Shown here: piece after piece, positions 1 through 7,992 of the stretch
Layout: each line of letters opens with the position of its first letter
How positions within the stretch are numbered: position 1 is the stretch's first letter
Assembly (NCBI GenBank): GCA_964423745.1
Contig: CAYRGG010000093.1
Location: 1-12,237 of the forward strand
Reading direction: 5' to 3'
DNA length: 12,237 nt
Source of the DNA: CAYRGG01 sp964423745
GTDB lineage: Bacteria; Pseudomonadota; Gammaproteobacteria; Competibacterales; Competibacteraceae
The notes under the pieces: model-generated
Seen by the model: the letters and a program-made list of their open reading frames with translations, nothing else
The model's database searches: none
Told to the model about the DNA's origin: nothing
Translations under genes and position numbers: made by a program

Positions 1-196
1 CCATATTGAGCAGTATCGGATAGATTCGGAAAGATTTCAAGTTAACTGTTCAAGCCCTTTTTGCTGTCTTCAGTTCACCCTATCAACCCTATTACCACTA
101 CCATTTGTCATCACCTTTGACTATGGTTATAGAAAAGGTTTTGTTGTCGCAAACATAAAAAACCTCAGCACCACCCAGGAGGATAACTAACCTGCC
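1..196. other. Left-edge non-coding flank
   Basis: No coding region, RNA gene or repeat is recognisable here. A good Shine-Dalgarno sequence, AGGAGG, lies at 177-182, 14 nt before the ATG at 197, which is slightly long but supports that start. A possible -35 element TTGACT at 117-122 has no convincing -10 at normal spacing, so I do not call a promoter. Confidence 0.5.
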
Positions 197-553
197 ATGA
201 CCATTGTAGCAAACCTGTTAGCACAACCTGGCATTGTCGCAGCGGGACAATATGCCTATCGAGGTGATCGTTTTTCCTATAAAGGTGCGCTGACCGAACA
301 CTATGCCCGTATTCTATCTATTATGTGTCGAGCGACCACCATGGCTACCCACATGGAAGGCGATATGATCGCATCTCTGTGCGCCCAATGTGGCATCAAG
401 CCGGTACGGGGATGGGTTATAAGGGGTTCAGACAACACCTTATGTGTGGTAACGAATGTATTTTGCCTGATCGACAATAAACACGGTTCGTTGAATCAGG
501 CCCTAACTATGATGAACAAAGCGTTGGCCGATGAACCTATGGATCTGATTTGA
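197..553 (+). CDS. DUF2173 (roadblock/LC7-like) protein, copy 1
   Basis: A small soluble protein of 118 residues with no signal peptide or membrane segment. It has the pattern I recognise from DUF2173: an N-terminal 'LLAQPGIVAAG' helix-turn, 'YKGALTE', a central helix with Met-Cys (SIMCRATTM), then a core strand pair around PVRGWVIRG and CVVTNVFCLID. The family is predicted to adopt a roadblock/LC7-type fold, which often acts as a dimeric regulatory scaffold, but no specific function is established to my knowledge. It is Cys-rich, with six cysteines. AGGAGG lies 14 nt upstream of the ATG. It is the first of three paralogues read in the same direction, with 47 nt to the next, so an operon is likely. 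The family call is by pattern recognition, not a search. Confidence 0.75.
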   Translation: MTIVANLLAQPGIVAAGQYAYRGDRFSYKGALTEHYARILSIMCRATTMATHMEGDMIASLCAQCGIKPVRGWVIRGSDNTLCVVTNVFCLIDNKHGSLNQALTMMNKALADEPMDLI

Positions 554-600
554 CATCCGCTAACCATGCAGAGTATGGATTCTGAGGGGAGACAGGTGAT

Positions 601-990
601 ATGGTCATTTTTGAACAACTTTTGAATTTACCGGGGGCGATGGCCGCCTTTGCATTTCGAGGCAGTGGCGAATTGCTAGAATATAAGATTGCCGATCCCG
701 ATGGCCCCCTTGATAGCAGTACCCTAGATCTGTTAGGACATATGTGTGCGGCTAACATTAGCATTGCGACCATGCAAGCTCGGGGCTGGGAGACCATGAC
801 AGATATCAAGGGTTTTTACCCGGTCAGACAATTTACCTTGGTAGGCTTTGATTGGTCCGTAGTAGTGAGTGGTCTGCAACGGGAAGCGCCTAGAAATGCT
901 GGCGAGGACCTCTTGCCTCCTCTAGTGGGTGTGGTTATCGCTAATGAATCGGCCGATTATGAAGCCGCTTTTGACGCCTTGGAACTGTAA
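601..990 (+). CDS. DUF2173 (roadblock/LC7-like) protein, copy 2 (divergent)
   Basis: The second and most divergent paralogue of the trio, 129 residues, cytosolic, with no signal peptide. It keeps the family landmarks 'LLNLPGAMAAFAF', 'LLEYK', the Met-Cys central helix (GHMCAANIS) and 'YPVRQFTLVG'. The 'RGW-I-RG' core of its neighbours is altered to 'RQFTLVG', and the C-terminus is longer, with an acidic tail (NESADYEAAFDALEL). A purine-rich AGGGGAGA Shine-Dalgarno at 585-592 sits about 8 nt before the ATG. The next paralogue begins 2 nt after the stop codon, so the two are probably translationally coupled. The three copies differ enough to act as distinct subunits, for example in heterodimers. 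That is inference. Confidence 0.68.
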   Translation: MVIFEQLLNLPGAMAAFAFRGSGELLEYKIADPDGPLDSSTLDLLGHMCAANISIATMQARGWETMTDIKGFYPVRQFTLVGFDWSVVVSGLQREAPRNAGEDLLPPLVGVVIANESADYEAAFDALEL

Positions 991-992
991 AC

Positions 993-1325
993 ATGATCAA
1001 ACGTTTACTGATTCTTGACGGTGTTGATCTAATTTGTCATTTCCGCGATGACGGTAGTCTGGTGGAAGGTTATGGCTTGATGGATCAACAACACATTGTA
1101 AAACTAGCCCAGTTTGCCCACGGCTACCGGCGTATGGTTCAAGGTCATGCGGATCAATTGGCCATGTTCACGGGCATGCGAGGCTGGACGCCACCCCGAG
1201 GTTGGATTATTCGAGGCAATACTTACTCTGCTTGCTGCATCGCCAACCTGGTTTGTATAGTGCGTAATGCAGAAGGCGCTTTAAACGAAATTCTTGGTGA
1301 ATTGCAAGAAGTCGCACGATGGTAA
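993..1325 (+). CDS. DUF2173 (roadblock/LC7-like) protein, copy 3
   Basis: The third tandem paralogue, 110 residues, soluble. It has the core 'MRGWTPPRGWIIRG' followed by 'CCIANLVCIVRN' and a C-terminal amphipathic helix (LNEILGELQEVARW), matching copy 1 in order and spacing. The Met-Cys of the central helix in copies 1 and 2 is absent (AQFAHGYRRM), but a Cys pair occurs in the following strand. The ATG lies 2 nt beyond the preceding stop with only a weak ribosome binding site, suggesting coupled translation. It ends the small operon; an AT-rich imperfect hairpin follows at 1350-1381. The biological role is unknown. Confidence 0.73.
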   Translation: MIKRLLILDGVDLICHFRDDGSLVEGYGLMDQQHIVKLAQFAHGYRRMVQGHADQLAMFTGMRGWTPPRGWIIRGNTYSACCIANLVCIVRNAEGALNEILGELQEVARW

Positions 1326-1814
1326 ACTGGCTGACAATACAGCAAAACGGCAAATTTACAAAATAATTTTGTGCATTTTGCAAATATACATTGCTTAGCT
1401 TGGTATGGACGCATGATTAATATTTATTATTTTTAACAAACATGACTTTTTTAGCAAACATTACCTCGCTAATATAAGCACGACCTGACCCACCCTTTCA
1501 TAAAGCGTCTTAATTTTGACAGAAACAAGTGTCCTGCACTCCTTAGTTTTACCTCAGTAAACATCAATTTGGTTAAAATATACTGACTGGATCAGTAAAC
1601 CTTAATTTTTTTAACAAGTGGCTTCTTTAAATCCAAATTAAATTGGCATCGAATATGCTGCTTAACTAAGCATGACGATTAATATCTATTAGCATCAGTT
1701 TTTCTATAAACGGACTTATAGCATTCTCAACAAACATCAAGTCATTTCTAAGGATTTTAGTAGTTTATAGAAGTATCGATTACACTCAATGGACGATGGC
1801 AATGTTTACAATAC
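1326..1814. other. AT-rich intergenic region between the DUF2173 genes and the L,D-transpeptidase
   Basis: About 490 bases with no credible gene. At 1350-1381 there is an AT-rich imperfect hairpin: the arms ACAAAAT/ATTTTGT (1358-1364 and 1366-1372) are flanked by GCAAA/TTTGC. It lacks a GC-rich stem and a clean T-run, so it is only a weak terminator candidate. At the right end a 17-nt motif (ATGGCAATGTTTACAAT at 1796-1812) recurs with two mismatches at 1815-1831, over the start of the next gene. I see no convincing promoter. Confidence 0.45.
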
Positions 1815-3563
1815 ATGGCAATATCTACAATGGCTAAACGCTACCTCATCTTCACACTTTGTTTATGGACTTTATTCAGTGTTACATCGAGTCTTGCGGA
1901 AAACCTAACGTTTAATCCGGTTGTTACTCATTTACAGAAATTCATAGAAACCAAACCGACAGCTTTACTGCATCGTGGACATTCAATTAAATTACATTCC
2001 CCGCTAGCCTCAAAAAGATTTTACAGACAACGGGATTACCAGCCCGCATGGCTTGACGCCAGTCAACCTTCGCTACCCGCTTATGGATTGTTAGTGGCAG
2101 TGAGCGAGGCTAATCGCCATGGCCTACGGCCTACTGACTACCACTATTTAGAGTTAGATAAACTATTAAAACAACGCTATTACAGGCAGATAACAGATTT
2201 TCAAGAGCAAGCCTATCTTGACTTACTATTAACAGATGCTTGGCTCACTTATGCATCGCACCTCTCATCGGGTCGTATAGATCCAAAAAAAGTAGATGAT
2301 TCATGGAAGATCCCCAACCCCTATCAATACATGGGTGCGCTTCTACAAGCTGCTCTTGAGCGCGGCGATAGTATTGAGACATTACACAAACTTGCTCCTC
2401 AACAACCTGACTATCAACGCTTGCTTAAGGGATTAGCACGTTATCAAGCGCTCGAAGCGTTAGGTGGCTGGCCTCCTGTGAGTTCTGGCGCAATGCTTGA
2501 AAAAGGCATGCATCACCCTAGGGTGCGAGAATTACGGGCTAGATTGCGAGTTACTGGAGACCTTACTTTAATTGCAACTCCGCTTGGAGCAGGAAACAGA
2601 ACCTTGATGACTGCCTCGTCTACAGACGATAAAGAGACGTTTTTTGACGATGCCACTTTCGAGGCTGTAAAGAATTTTCAAACTCGTCATGGACTAGCGG
2701 ACGACGGCATTGTAGGACCTAATACGTTAGCGGCCCTTAATGTTCCGGTTTCTGAGCGACGCCGCCAAATAGAAATCAATCTAGAGCGCTGGCGTTGGTT
2801 ACCCGATGATCTTGGCAGACGGCATGTCTTAGTCAATATTCCTGATTTCACCCTAAGCGTCATGGAAAACGGTTATCCCGTCATAAAGACAGACGTTATC
2901 ATTGGTCAGCCTAAACGCCCAACGCCTGTGTTTGCCGATGAAATCGACCATTTAGTATTTAATCCCCATTGGTATGTACCTCGCACCATTGCCATCAAAG
3001 ATAAGTTGCCTGAACTACGAAAAAACGCCTCCGCCTTCTCTAACCAAGGGATGCGTATCTATGATGCTACTGGTCAAATCGTTGATCCCAACTCAGTGAA
3101 TTGGCAAGACATAACGGCTACCAATTTTAATTATCACTTACGCCAAGACCCAGGCCCTTATAACGCCCTTGGCCGAGTTAAATTCATGTTTCCCAATCGT
3201 TACCAGGTGTATATCCACGATACGCCTTCGCAAACATTATTTAACTACACTCAGCGGACATTTAGCTCAGGCTGCATTCGAGTTTCTAATCCAATGCAAT
3301 TAGCCGAATACCTGCTGAAAGACGATGAACGTTGGCGTGGCGAAGACATTTTTGCCACAGTGAGCGATGGAAAGCAACGTAGGGTAGCATTACCTAAGAA
3401 AGTGCCCGTATATCTTGTTTATTTTACTGCCTCAGTGGATGCAAAAAACACCCTATACTTCCAACCCGATATTTATCAACATGATAAAAAACTTGCACAG
3501 GTCTTTGACCAACCTACTTATCCTCTCAAAACCCTAGCTCTTCGTAGTAATCAGGGTTCTTGA
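1815..3563 (+). CDS. L,D-transpeptidase, YcbB/LdtD-like
   Basis: A periplasmic peptidoglycan cross-linking enzyme of 582 residues that forms 3-3 (mDAP-mDAP) cross-links. In order: a signal peptide (residues 1-28, cleavage after SLA), the N-terminal YcbB-type scaffold domain (about 65-210, with 'QPAWLD' and 'EANRHGLRPTDYHY'), a peptidoglycan-binding type 1 domain (about 225-310, with 'FDDATFEAVKNFQTRHGL' and 'DDGIVGPNTLAALN'), then the YkuD catalytic domain (about 335-500). The active site is intact: His468 in IHDTPS and nucleophile Cys487 in SSGCIRV. The length is typical of LdtD. The start is uncertain: ATG 1815 and ATG 1830 (MAKRYL...) both give a good signal peptide, and neither has a clear Shine-Dalgarno. 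It stands alone and is followed by a probable terminator. The family assignment is firm; the physiological role (stress, outer-membrane defects) is inferred from E. coli. Confidence 0.93.
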   Translation: MAISTMAKRYLIFTLCLWTLFSVTSSLAENLTFNPVVTHLQKFIETKPTALLHRGHSIKLHSPLASKRFYRQRDYQPAWLDASQPSLPAYGLLVAVSEANRHGLRPTDYHYLELDKLLKQRYYRQITDFQEQAYLDLLLTDAWLTYASHLSSGRIDPKKVDDSWKIPNPYQYMGALLQAALERGDSIETLHKLAPQQPDYQRLLKGLARYQALEALGGWPPVSSGAMLEKGMHHPRVRELRARLRVTGDLTLIATPLGAGNRTLMTASSTDDKETFFDDATFEAVKNFQTRHGLADDGIVGPNTLAALNVPVSERRRQIEINLERWRWLPDDLGRRHVLVNIPDFTLSVMENGYPVIKTDVIIGQPKRPTPVFADEIDHLVFNPHWYVPRTIAIKDKLPELRKNASAFSNQGMRIYDATGQIVDPNSVNWQDITATNFNYHLRQDPGPYNALGRVKFMFPNRYQVYIHDTPSQTLFNYTQRTFSSGCIRVSNPMQLAEYLLKDDERWRGEDIFATVSDGKQRRVALPKKVPVYLVYFTASVDAKNTLYFQPDIYQHDKKLAQVFDQPTYPLKTLALRSNQGS

Positions 3564-3618
3564 TCCCAACAATCTTTTAATCAAAACAAAAGCGGCGATG
3601 TAGCGTTCGTAAAAAACT

Positions 3619-3692
3619 GCTTCCTGTTTTTCAGTTGATACCCAAGATCGATGCTGGAAAAGGGAAGCAAATTACTATTGTTTTTCTTTTCT
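3619..3692 (+). terminator. Probable intrinsic terminator downstream of the L,D-transpeptidase
   Basis: The arms 3619-3634 (GCTTCC...CAG) and 3654-3668 (CTGG...GGAAGC) can form an imperfect stem of about 13-15 bp with a 19-nt loop. A T-rich stretch follows at 3679-3692 (TGTTTTTCTTTTCT). The loop is long and the T-run begins about 10 nt after the stem, so it is not ideal, but its place 55 nt after the stop codon fits. Confidence 0.42.
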
Positions 3693-3850
3693 ACATCGAG
3701 ATAATCCCCTATCTCAAGATAAATCGTCTAACGCATTTCATAATGAGACGAAAGTATTAGTACTAACGCATTAATACAAACAGTCTATTTTCTTGTGAGT
3801 TGTAACCATGTGTTTTAATTTATTTGCTGAAATTTGAGTTTGTCGCAACA

Positions 3851-3862
3851 GTGAAATTTCAC
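3851..3862. promoter_or_regulatory. 12-bp perfect palindrome, possible operator
   Basis: GTGAAATTTCAC is a perfect inverted repeat. The same core, TGAAATTT, also occurs at 3828-3835, and TTTGAG (3832-3837) can pair with CTCAAA just right of the palindrome. It lies about 70 nt upstream of the candidate promoter at 3933. A binding site for a dimeric regulator is plausible, but the regulator is unknown and in AT-rich DNA this could be chance. Confidence 0.25.
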
Positions 3863-3932
3863 TCAAACAAATACGTACCGAAATCGACGTTAGTCATTCA
3901 TTTGTTAAAAACAGTAGATTTTATTAAACGTG

Positions 3933-3960
3933 TTGACAACTTTGTTAATTTTTTCATAAC
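3933..3960 (+). promoter_or_regulatory. Candidate sigma-70 promoter for the exporter operon
   Basis: A perfect -35 hexamer TTGACA (3933-3938) is followed after 16 nt by CATAAC (3955-3960), which matches TATAAT at four of six positions. It is the best sigma-70 match in the gap before the exporter. Transcription would start near 3967, giving a long leader of about 340 nt to the ATG at 4307. Confidence 0.4.
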
Positions 3961-4216
3961 AAAAAAATTTTAATGGTAACTATGATAAGCGGCGTTCCTT
4001 GTTATCTCATAAAAATATTATATTTATTTCAATTGCAGTTTTTTTAATCGAGTTTTCTCCTCGGCACTCTTATAAAATCAAACAATATTCCTATGTCATC
4101 TATTTAAAAAGTATTTAACGTGGTAATAAAGCAAGTATTTTAGTTGCCTGTTTAGGTACAGAACCATATTTTTATTAAATTGGATGATTCAACTAAGGAG
4201 TGGTTAATTACGTATC

Positions 4217-4303
4217 ATGAATTTATACACAACACCGTCTATCCATAATACAGCAACGCCAGTTTTTTATGGAGATGGTTTACAACACACGGAAACCCAA
4301 TAA
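4217..4303 (+). CDS. 28-codon leader ORF, in frame with the exporter gene
   Basis: A short ORF begins ATG at 4217 (MNLYTTPSIHNTATPVF...) and ends with TAA at 4301-4303. Only one codon (CGT) separates it from the exporter ATG at 4307, and it is in the same frame. AAGGAG (4195-4200) lies 16 nt upstream, longer than usual. It could be a real leader peptide coupled to the exporter, or the original N-terminal extension of the exporter cut off by a stop codon, since HlyB-type proteins often carry a short variable N-terminal tail. It shows no signal peptide and no recognisable domain. Whether it is translated is unknown. Confidence 0.35.
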   Translation: MNLYTTPSIHNTATPVFYGDGLQHTETQ

Positions 4304-4306
4304 CGT

Positions 4307-6583
4307 ATGGATACAGGACTTCACACCTTAGTAGCGCTAGCACGCTTTCACCGGCTACCTGCCGAACCCGAACAACTTGCTCATCAATTTGGCATACCGG
4401 GTCAGCCCTTCACTGACACCGAACTGCTCCTCGCCGCCAAAGCCCTTACCCTCAAGGCAAAGGTGCTGAAACCCTCGCTGTCTGCGCTTGACAACGCCAT
4501 GCTCCCCGCCATCGCCAAAACCCGTGAGGGTGAATACATTATTCTTGCCCGTCTTTCCAGCGACGACTCAACCCGTGACGACTCCGCTGTTTCGAAAACG
4601 GAAAAGCCTAGCGTTTTGATCCACGACCTGCGCGAAGACGCTCCACGCACCCTCTCACTCGATGACTTCGAGCAGTGTTGGTCTGGCGAACTCATTGCCC
4701 TCACCCGACGTCAAGGGTTGGGAGAGAGCCTGCAACAGACCTTCGATATCTCTTGGTTTATTCCTTCGCTCGTGAAGTATCGCAGAATCTTTGGTGAAGT
4801 CTTAATCGTCTCCTTTTTCCTGCAAATTTTTGCCCTGGTTACTCCCTTATTCTTTCAAGTGGTGATGGACAAAGTGCTGGTGCATCGTGGTTTTACTACC
4901 CTGGATGTGTTAGCGGTGGGTTTTTTCGTCGTGGTGGTGTTCGAAGCTTTGCTCGGCGGGATTCGCAACTATCTCTTTACCCATACCACCAACCGCGTGG
5001 ATGTGGCGTTGGGCTCACGCCTGTTCAATCATCTCATCGGGTTACCGCTGGCTTATTTTGAATCTCGCCAGGTGGGACAGAATGTAGCGCGGGTCCGGGA
5101 ACTGGACACCATTCGCAACTTTATCACCGGCACCGCACTGACCCTCGTTATCGATCTACTGTTCGTGTTCGTCTTTCTGGCAGTGATGTGGTACTACAGC
5201 CCGACACTCACCTGGATTGTGCTGGCCACCGTGCCTTTCTATATCGCTCTATCGGTGTTTATCACCCCAATTCTACGCCATCGTTTGAATGAGAAGTTTA
5301 AACACGGCGCCGCTAACACGGCTTTTTTGACCGAATCTATCACCGGCATCGGTACCGTGAAATCCCTGGCGGTGGAGCCGCAAATGCACCGCAAACTGGA
5401 AGATCACTTAGCCAGTTATGTCCATGCTGCGTTTCGTAGCCAGAATTTGAGCAATGTGTCCAGCCAAGTGGCTGGTCTTATCAATAAGCTGATGACCCTT
5501 GGCATTATTTGGTGGGGCGCCCATCTGGTCATCGGCGGAGAAATCACCGTGGGGCAATTGGTAGCCTTTAATATGCTCGCGGGTAGAGCCAGTGGTCCAA
5601 TCCTAAAACTGGTCCAGTTATGGCAGGATTTTCAGCAAGCGGGCATCTCCATTGCCCGCTTAGGGGATATTCTCAACACCCCCCGGGAACCCGGTTTCAA
5701 TCCCAACCGCTCGCGATTGCCTTCACTGCAAGGGGCCGTCATGCTGGATCATATACGCTTTCGTTATCGCCCCGACGGTCCCGTTATTTTGGATGATGTC
5801 CATCTGCAGGTAAAACCCGGTGAAGTGATCGGACTTGTGGGCCGCTCCGGTTCCGGTAAAAGTACTATTACCAAATTGATTCAACGGCTGTACATCCCTG
5901 AGTCCGGGCGGGTGCTCATCGACGGTGTTGATTTGGCTATGATGGATACCGCCTGGCTACGTCAACAAATCGGCGTGGTGTTGCAAGAAAACTTTCTATT
6001 CAACCGCACCATCCGGGAAAACATCGCCCTGGCCGATCCCGCTATCCCCATGGAGCGGGTAGTCGCGGCGGCGAAAATGGCCGGCGCCCATGAGTTTATC
6101 GTGGAACTGCCGGAAGGCTACGACAACCTAGTGGGTGAGCAAGGCAGTAACCTATCGGGTGGGCAACGCCAGCGTCTGGCCATTGCCCGTGCCTTACTCA
6201 ACAACCCCCGCATCCTGATCTTTGACGAAGCCACCAGCGCCCTGGATTATGAATCCGAGCGTTTGATACAAGACAACATGGCTGCTATCTGCCAAAATCG
6301 CACCGTCTTTATCATCGCCCACCGGCTCAGCACCGTGCGCCACTGCCACCGCATTATCGTTATGGACAAAGGCCGCATCGTGGAACAAGGCTCCCACGAT
6401 GCACTGATCGCGCAAAAGGGTTATTACGCCAAACTACACAGTTACCAGACGCCGACGTCATACCTCCACACTGTACCGACAGGTGTAACGTCAAACCGGG
6501 TTCCTACCCCCTCTTTACAAAAGCACCCTTCATTCCGTGTCGAGCGTCGAGCAGCGGCTTCAGCCCAGGAGCAGCGGCTATGA
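4307..6583 (+). CDS. Type I secretion system permease/ATPase, HlyB-like
   Basis: The inner-membrane ABC exporter of a type I secretion system, 758 residues, closely resembling HlyB. Residues 1-130 form a C39-peptidase-like domain: 'TGLHTLVALARFH' aligns with HlyB 'YGLYALEILAQYH', placing Thr3 at the catalytic Cys position, so it should bind substrate, not cleave it. The transmembrane domain spans about 155-440 ('PLFFQVVMDKVLVHRGF'). In the ATPase domain Walker A is GRSGSGKST (512-520), the Q-loop Gln560, the signature LSGGQ (616-620), Walker B ILIFDE (636-641) and the H-loop His672; all are intact. A Pro/Arg-rich tail of about 44 residues extends past the usual end. An in-frame stop at 4301 makes this the first available ATG. 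It overlaps the HlyD-like gene by 4 nt. The substrate is probably one of the downstream B proteins, by position only. Confidence 0.95.
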   Translation: MDTGLHTLVALARFHRLPAEPEQLAHQFGIPGQPFTDTELLLAAKALTLKAKVLKPSLSALDNAMLPAIAKTREGEYIILARLSSDDSTRDDSAVSKTEKPSVLIHDLREDAPRTLSLDDFEQCWSGELIALTRRQGLGESLQQTFDISWFIPSLVKYRRIFGEVLIVSFFLQIFALVTPLFFQVVMDKVLVHRGFTTLDVLAVGFFVVVVFEALLGGIRNYLFTHTTNRVDVALGSRLFNHLIGLPLAYFESRQVGQNVARVRELDTIRNFITGTALTLVIDLLFVFVFLAVMWYYSPTLTWIVLATVPFYIALSVFITPILRHRLNEKFKHGAANTAFLTESITGIGTVKSLAVEPQMHRKLEDHLASYVHAAFRSQNLSNVSSQVAGLINKLMTLGIIWWGAHLVIGGEITVGQLVAFNMLAGRASGPILKLVQLWQDFQQAGISIARLGDILNTPREPGFNPNRSRLPSLQGAVMLDHIRFRYRPDGPVILDDVHLQVKPGEVIGLVGRSGSGKSTITKLIQRLYIPESGRVLIDGVDLAMMDTAWLRQQIGVVLQENFLFNRTIRENIALADPAIPMERVVAAAKMAGAHEFIVELPEGYDNLVGEQGSNLSGGQRQRLAIARALLNNPRILIFDEATSALDYESERLIQDNMAAICQNRTVFIIAHRLSTVRHCHRIIVMDKGRIVEQGSHDALIAQKGYYAKLHSYQTPTSYLHTVPTGVTSNRVPTPSLQKHPSFRVERRAAASAQEQRL

Positions 6584-7992
6584 GCGCCTTAACCCGTCTT
6601 AGAGACGCTTGGCGGCACCGGGACACCCTAGGCAACGGCGCCAAGTCCCGGGAATTAGCGGCCTTTTTACCAGCAGCCTTGGAGATTCAAGACGCACCGC
6701 CCAACCCACTCACCCGCTGGGTAGCGGGAAGTTTAACGAGTCTCGTGCTGATCGGCATTGTCTGGGCCTGTGTGAGTGAGGTGAATATCGTCGCCTCGGC
6801 CGAAGGCAAGATTATCCCCAGTGCTCGGGTTAAACAAATTCAGCCACTGGAAAAAGCGGTGGTGAAGCGTATTTTGGTGCGCGAAGGGGACGCTGTGACT
6901 GCGGGGCAGCCGCTCATCGAGCTGGATAGCACTGCTACCTTGGCGGATGAAAAGCGCCTCAGTGGTGAGTTACACAGTACCCAGCTCAAAGCGGCGGTAA
7001 GCGAGGCGATGCTGACGCTATTAGATAAACCGGTTGCACAACAACCAGGGCTGGATTTTACAACACTCAGTTTACCGGTCATTCCTCAAACGACAGACAA
7101 AGATCACCTATGGCATAAACGGCTGCTGTGGCAGCAATGGCAGCACTATCAAGCCCAGTTAGCAACGTTGCAAAGTACCCGGGCGAAAACCCAGGCCGAG
7201 CAGGCAATGGCCCGGGAAGTCATCACCAAGCTTGAGCAAACCTTGCCCATCGTGACTAAGCGCGCCACCACCCTAAAAGGGTTGCACCACAAGCAGTTCG
7301 CTTCGGAAACCGATTATTTGCAACTGGAACAAGAACGCATCCAGCAAAAACAGGATCTCGCGGCGGAACGCCAACGTCTAACGCAGCTCGCCGCTGTAGA
7401 GGCGGAAGTGGCGCAACAGATCAACGCCCTCGTAGCTCAAACCCGGGCGACTCACTTGGCCGAACTTACCGACACTCAGCGCCAGATCGCGGTCTTGCAA
7501 GAAGACCTCGCGAAAGCCCAGGACTTGAATGCCAAACGGGTGCTGTATGCCCCGGTGTCAGGTCAGGTGCAAGAACTCACCGTGAACACGGTGGGTGGCG
7601 TGGTCACTGACGCCCAGCAATTGATGCTGATTGTGCCCGATGAGGTGCAGTTAGAAGTGGAAGTGTTTTTAGAAAACAAGGATATCGGCTTTGTTGAAGA
7701 GGGGATGCCCGCCGAGATCAAAGTCCATACCTTTCCCTTTACCAAATATGGGTTAATTGGCGGGGAAGTGACTATGATTTCCGATGATGCCACGGTGGAT
7801 GAGCAGCGGGGGTTGATCTATGGGATGCAGTTGGCGATGGCGAAGAACACCATTGGGGTGAATGGTAAGTCCGTGAAACTGATGCCAGGGATGGCAGTCA
7901 CCGCGGAGGTGCAGACGGGGAAGCGGCGGGTTATTGAGTTCTTTATGGCGCCTTTATTGAGACATAAACAGGAGAGTATTAGGGAGCGGTAA
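6580..7992 (+). CDS. Type I secretion membrane fusion protein, HlyD family
   Basis: The periplasmic adaptor linking the ABC exporter to a TolC-type outer membrane channel, 470 residues. It has a cytoplasmic N-terminus (1-46), one membrane helix (about 47-66), then a biotinyl-lipoyl half-motif (about 72-118, 'VKRILVREGDAVTAGQPLIELD'-like). A long coiled-coil hairpin rich in Gln, Ala and Leu follows (about 180-315). The second lipoyl half is 'LYAPVSGQVQELTVNTVGGVV', then a beta-barrel domain (about 352-445). The C-terminus 'PLLRHKQESIRER' matches the HlyD ending. The start overlaps the exporter stop (ATGA), with AGGAG at 6567-6571, 8 nt upstream, so the two are co-translated. No TolC-like gene follows; the outer membrane partner must be encoded elsewhere. 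Confidence 0.94.
   Translation: MSALTRLRDAWRHRDTLGNGAKSRELAAFLPAALEIQDAPPNPLTRWVAGSLTSLVLIGIVWACVSEVNIVASAEGKIIPSARVKQIQPLEKAVVKRILVREGDAVTAGQPLIELDSTATLADEKRLSGELHSTQLKAAVSEAMLTLLDKPVAQQPGLDFTTLSLPVIPQTTDKDHLWHKRLLWQQWQHYQAQLATLQSTRAKTQAEQAMAREVITKLEQTLPIVTKRATTLKGLHHKQFASETDYLQLEQERIQQKQDLAAERQRLTQLAAVEAEVAQQINALVAQTRATHLAELTDTQRQIAVLQEDLAKAQDLNAKRVLYAPVSGQVQELTVNTVGGVVTDAQQLMLIVPDEVQLEVEVFLENKDIGFVEEGMPAEIKVHTFPFTKYGLIGGEVTMISDDATVDEQRGLIYGMQLAMAKNTIGVNGKSVKLMPGMAVTAEVQTGKRRVIEFFMAPLLRHKQESIRER

Larger units (their letters stand above)
3693..4216. other. Long regulatory-type intergenic region upstream of the type I exporter
   Basis: This is part of a roughly 740-base gap (3564-4306) without a conventional gene. 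It holds a perfect palindrome GTGAAATTTCAC (3851-3862), preceded by a related TGAAATTTGAG (3828-3838), and a consensus -35 hexamer at 3933. AAGGAG occurs at 4195-4200. The rest is AT-rich with no recognisable RNA gene. Confidence 0.45.

Noticed and set aside
537..809. A minus-strand ORF opposite the second DUF2173 gene
   Set aside because: The + strand frame carries the family pattern and a ribosome binding site.
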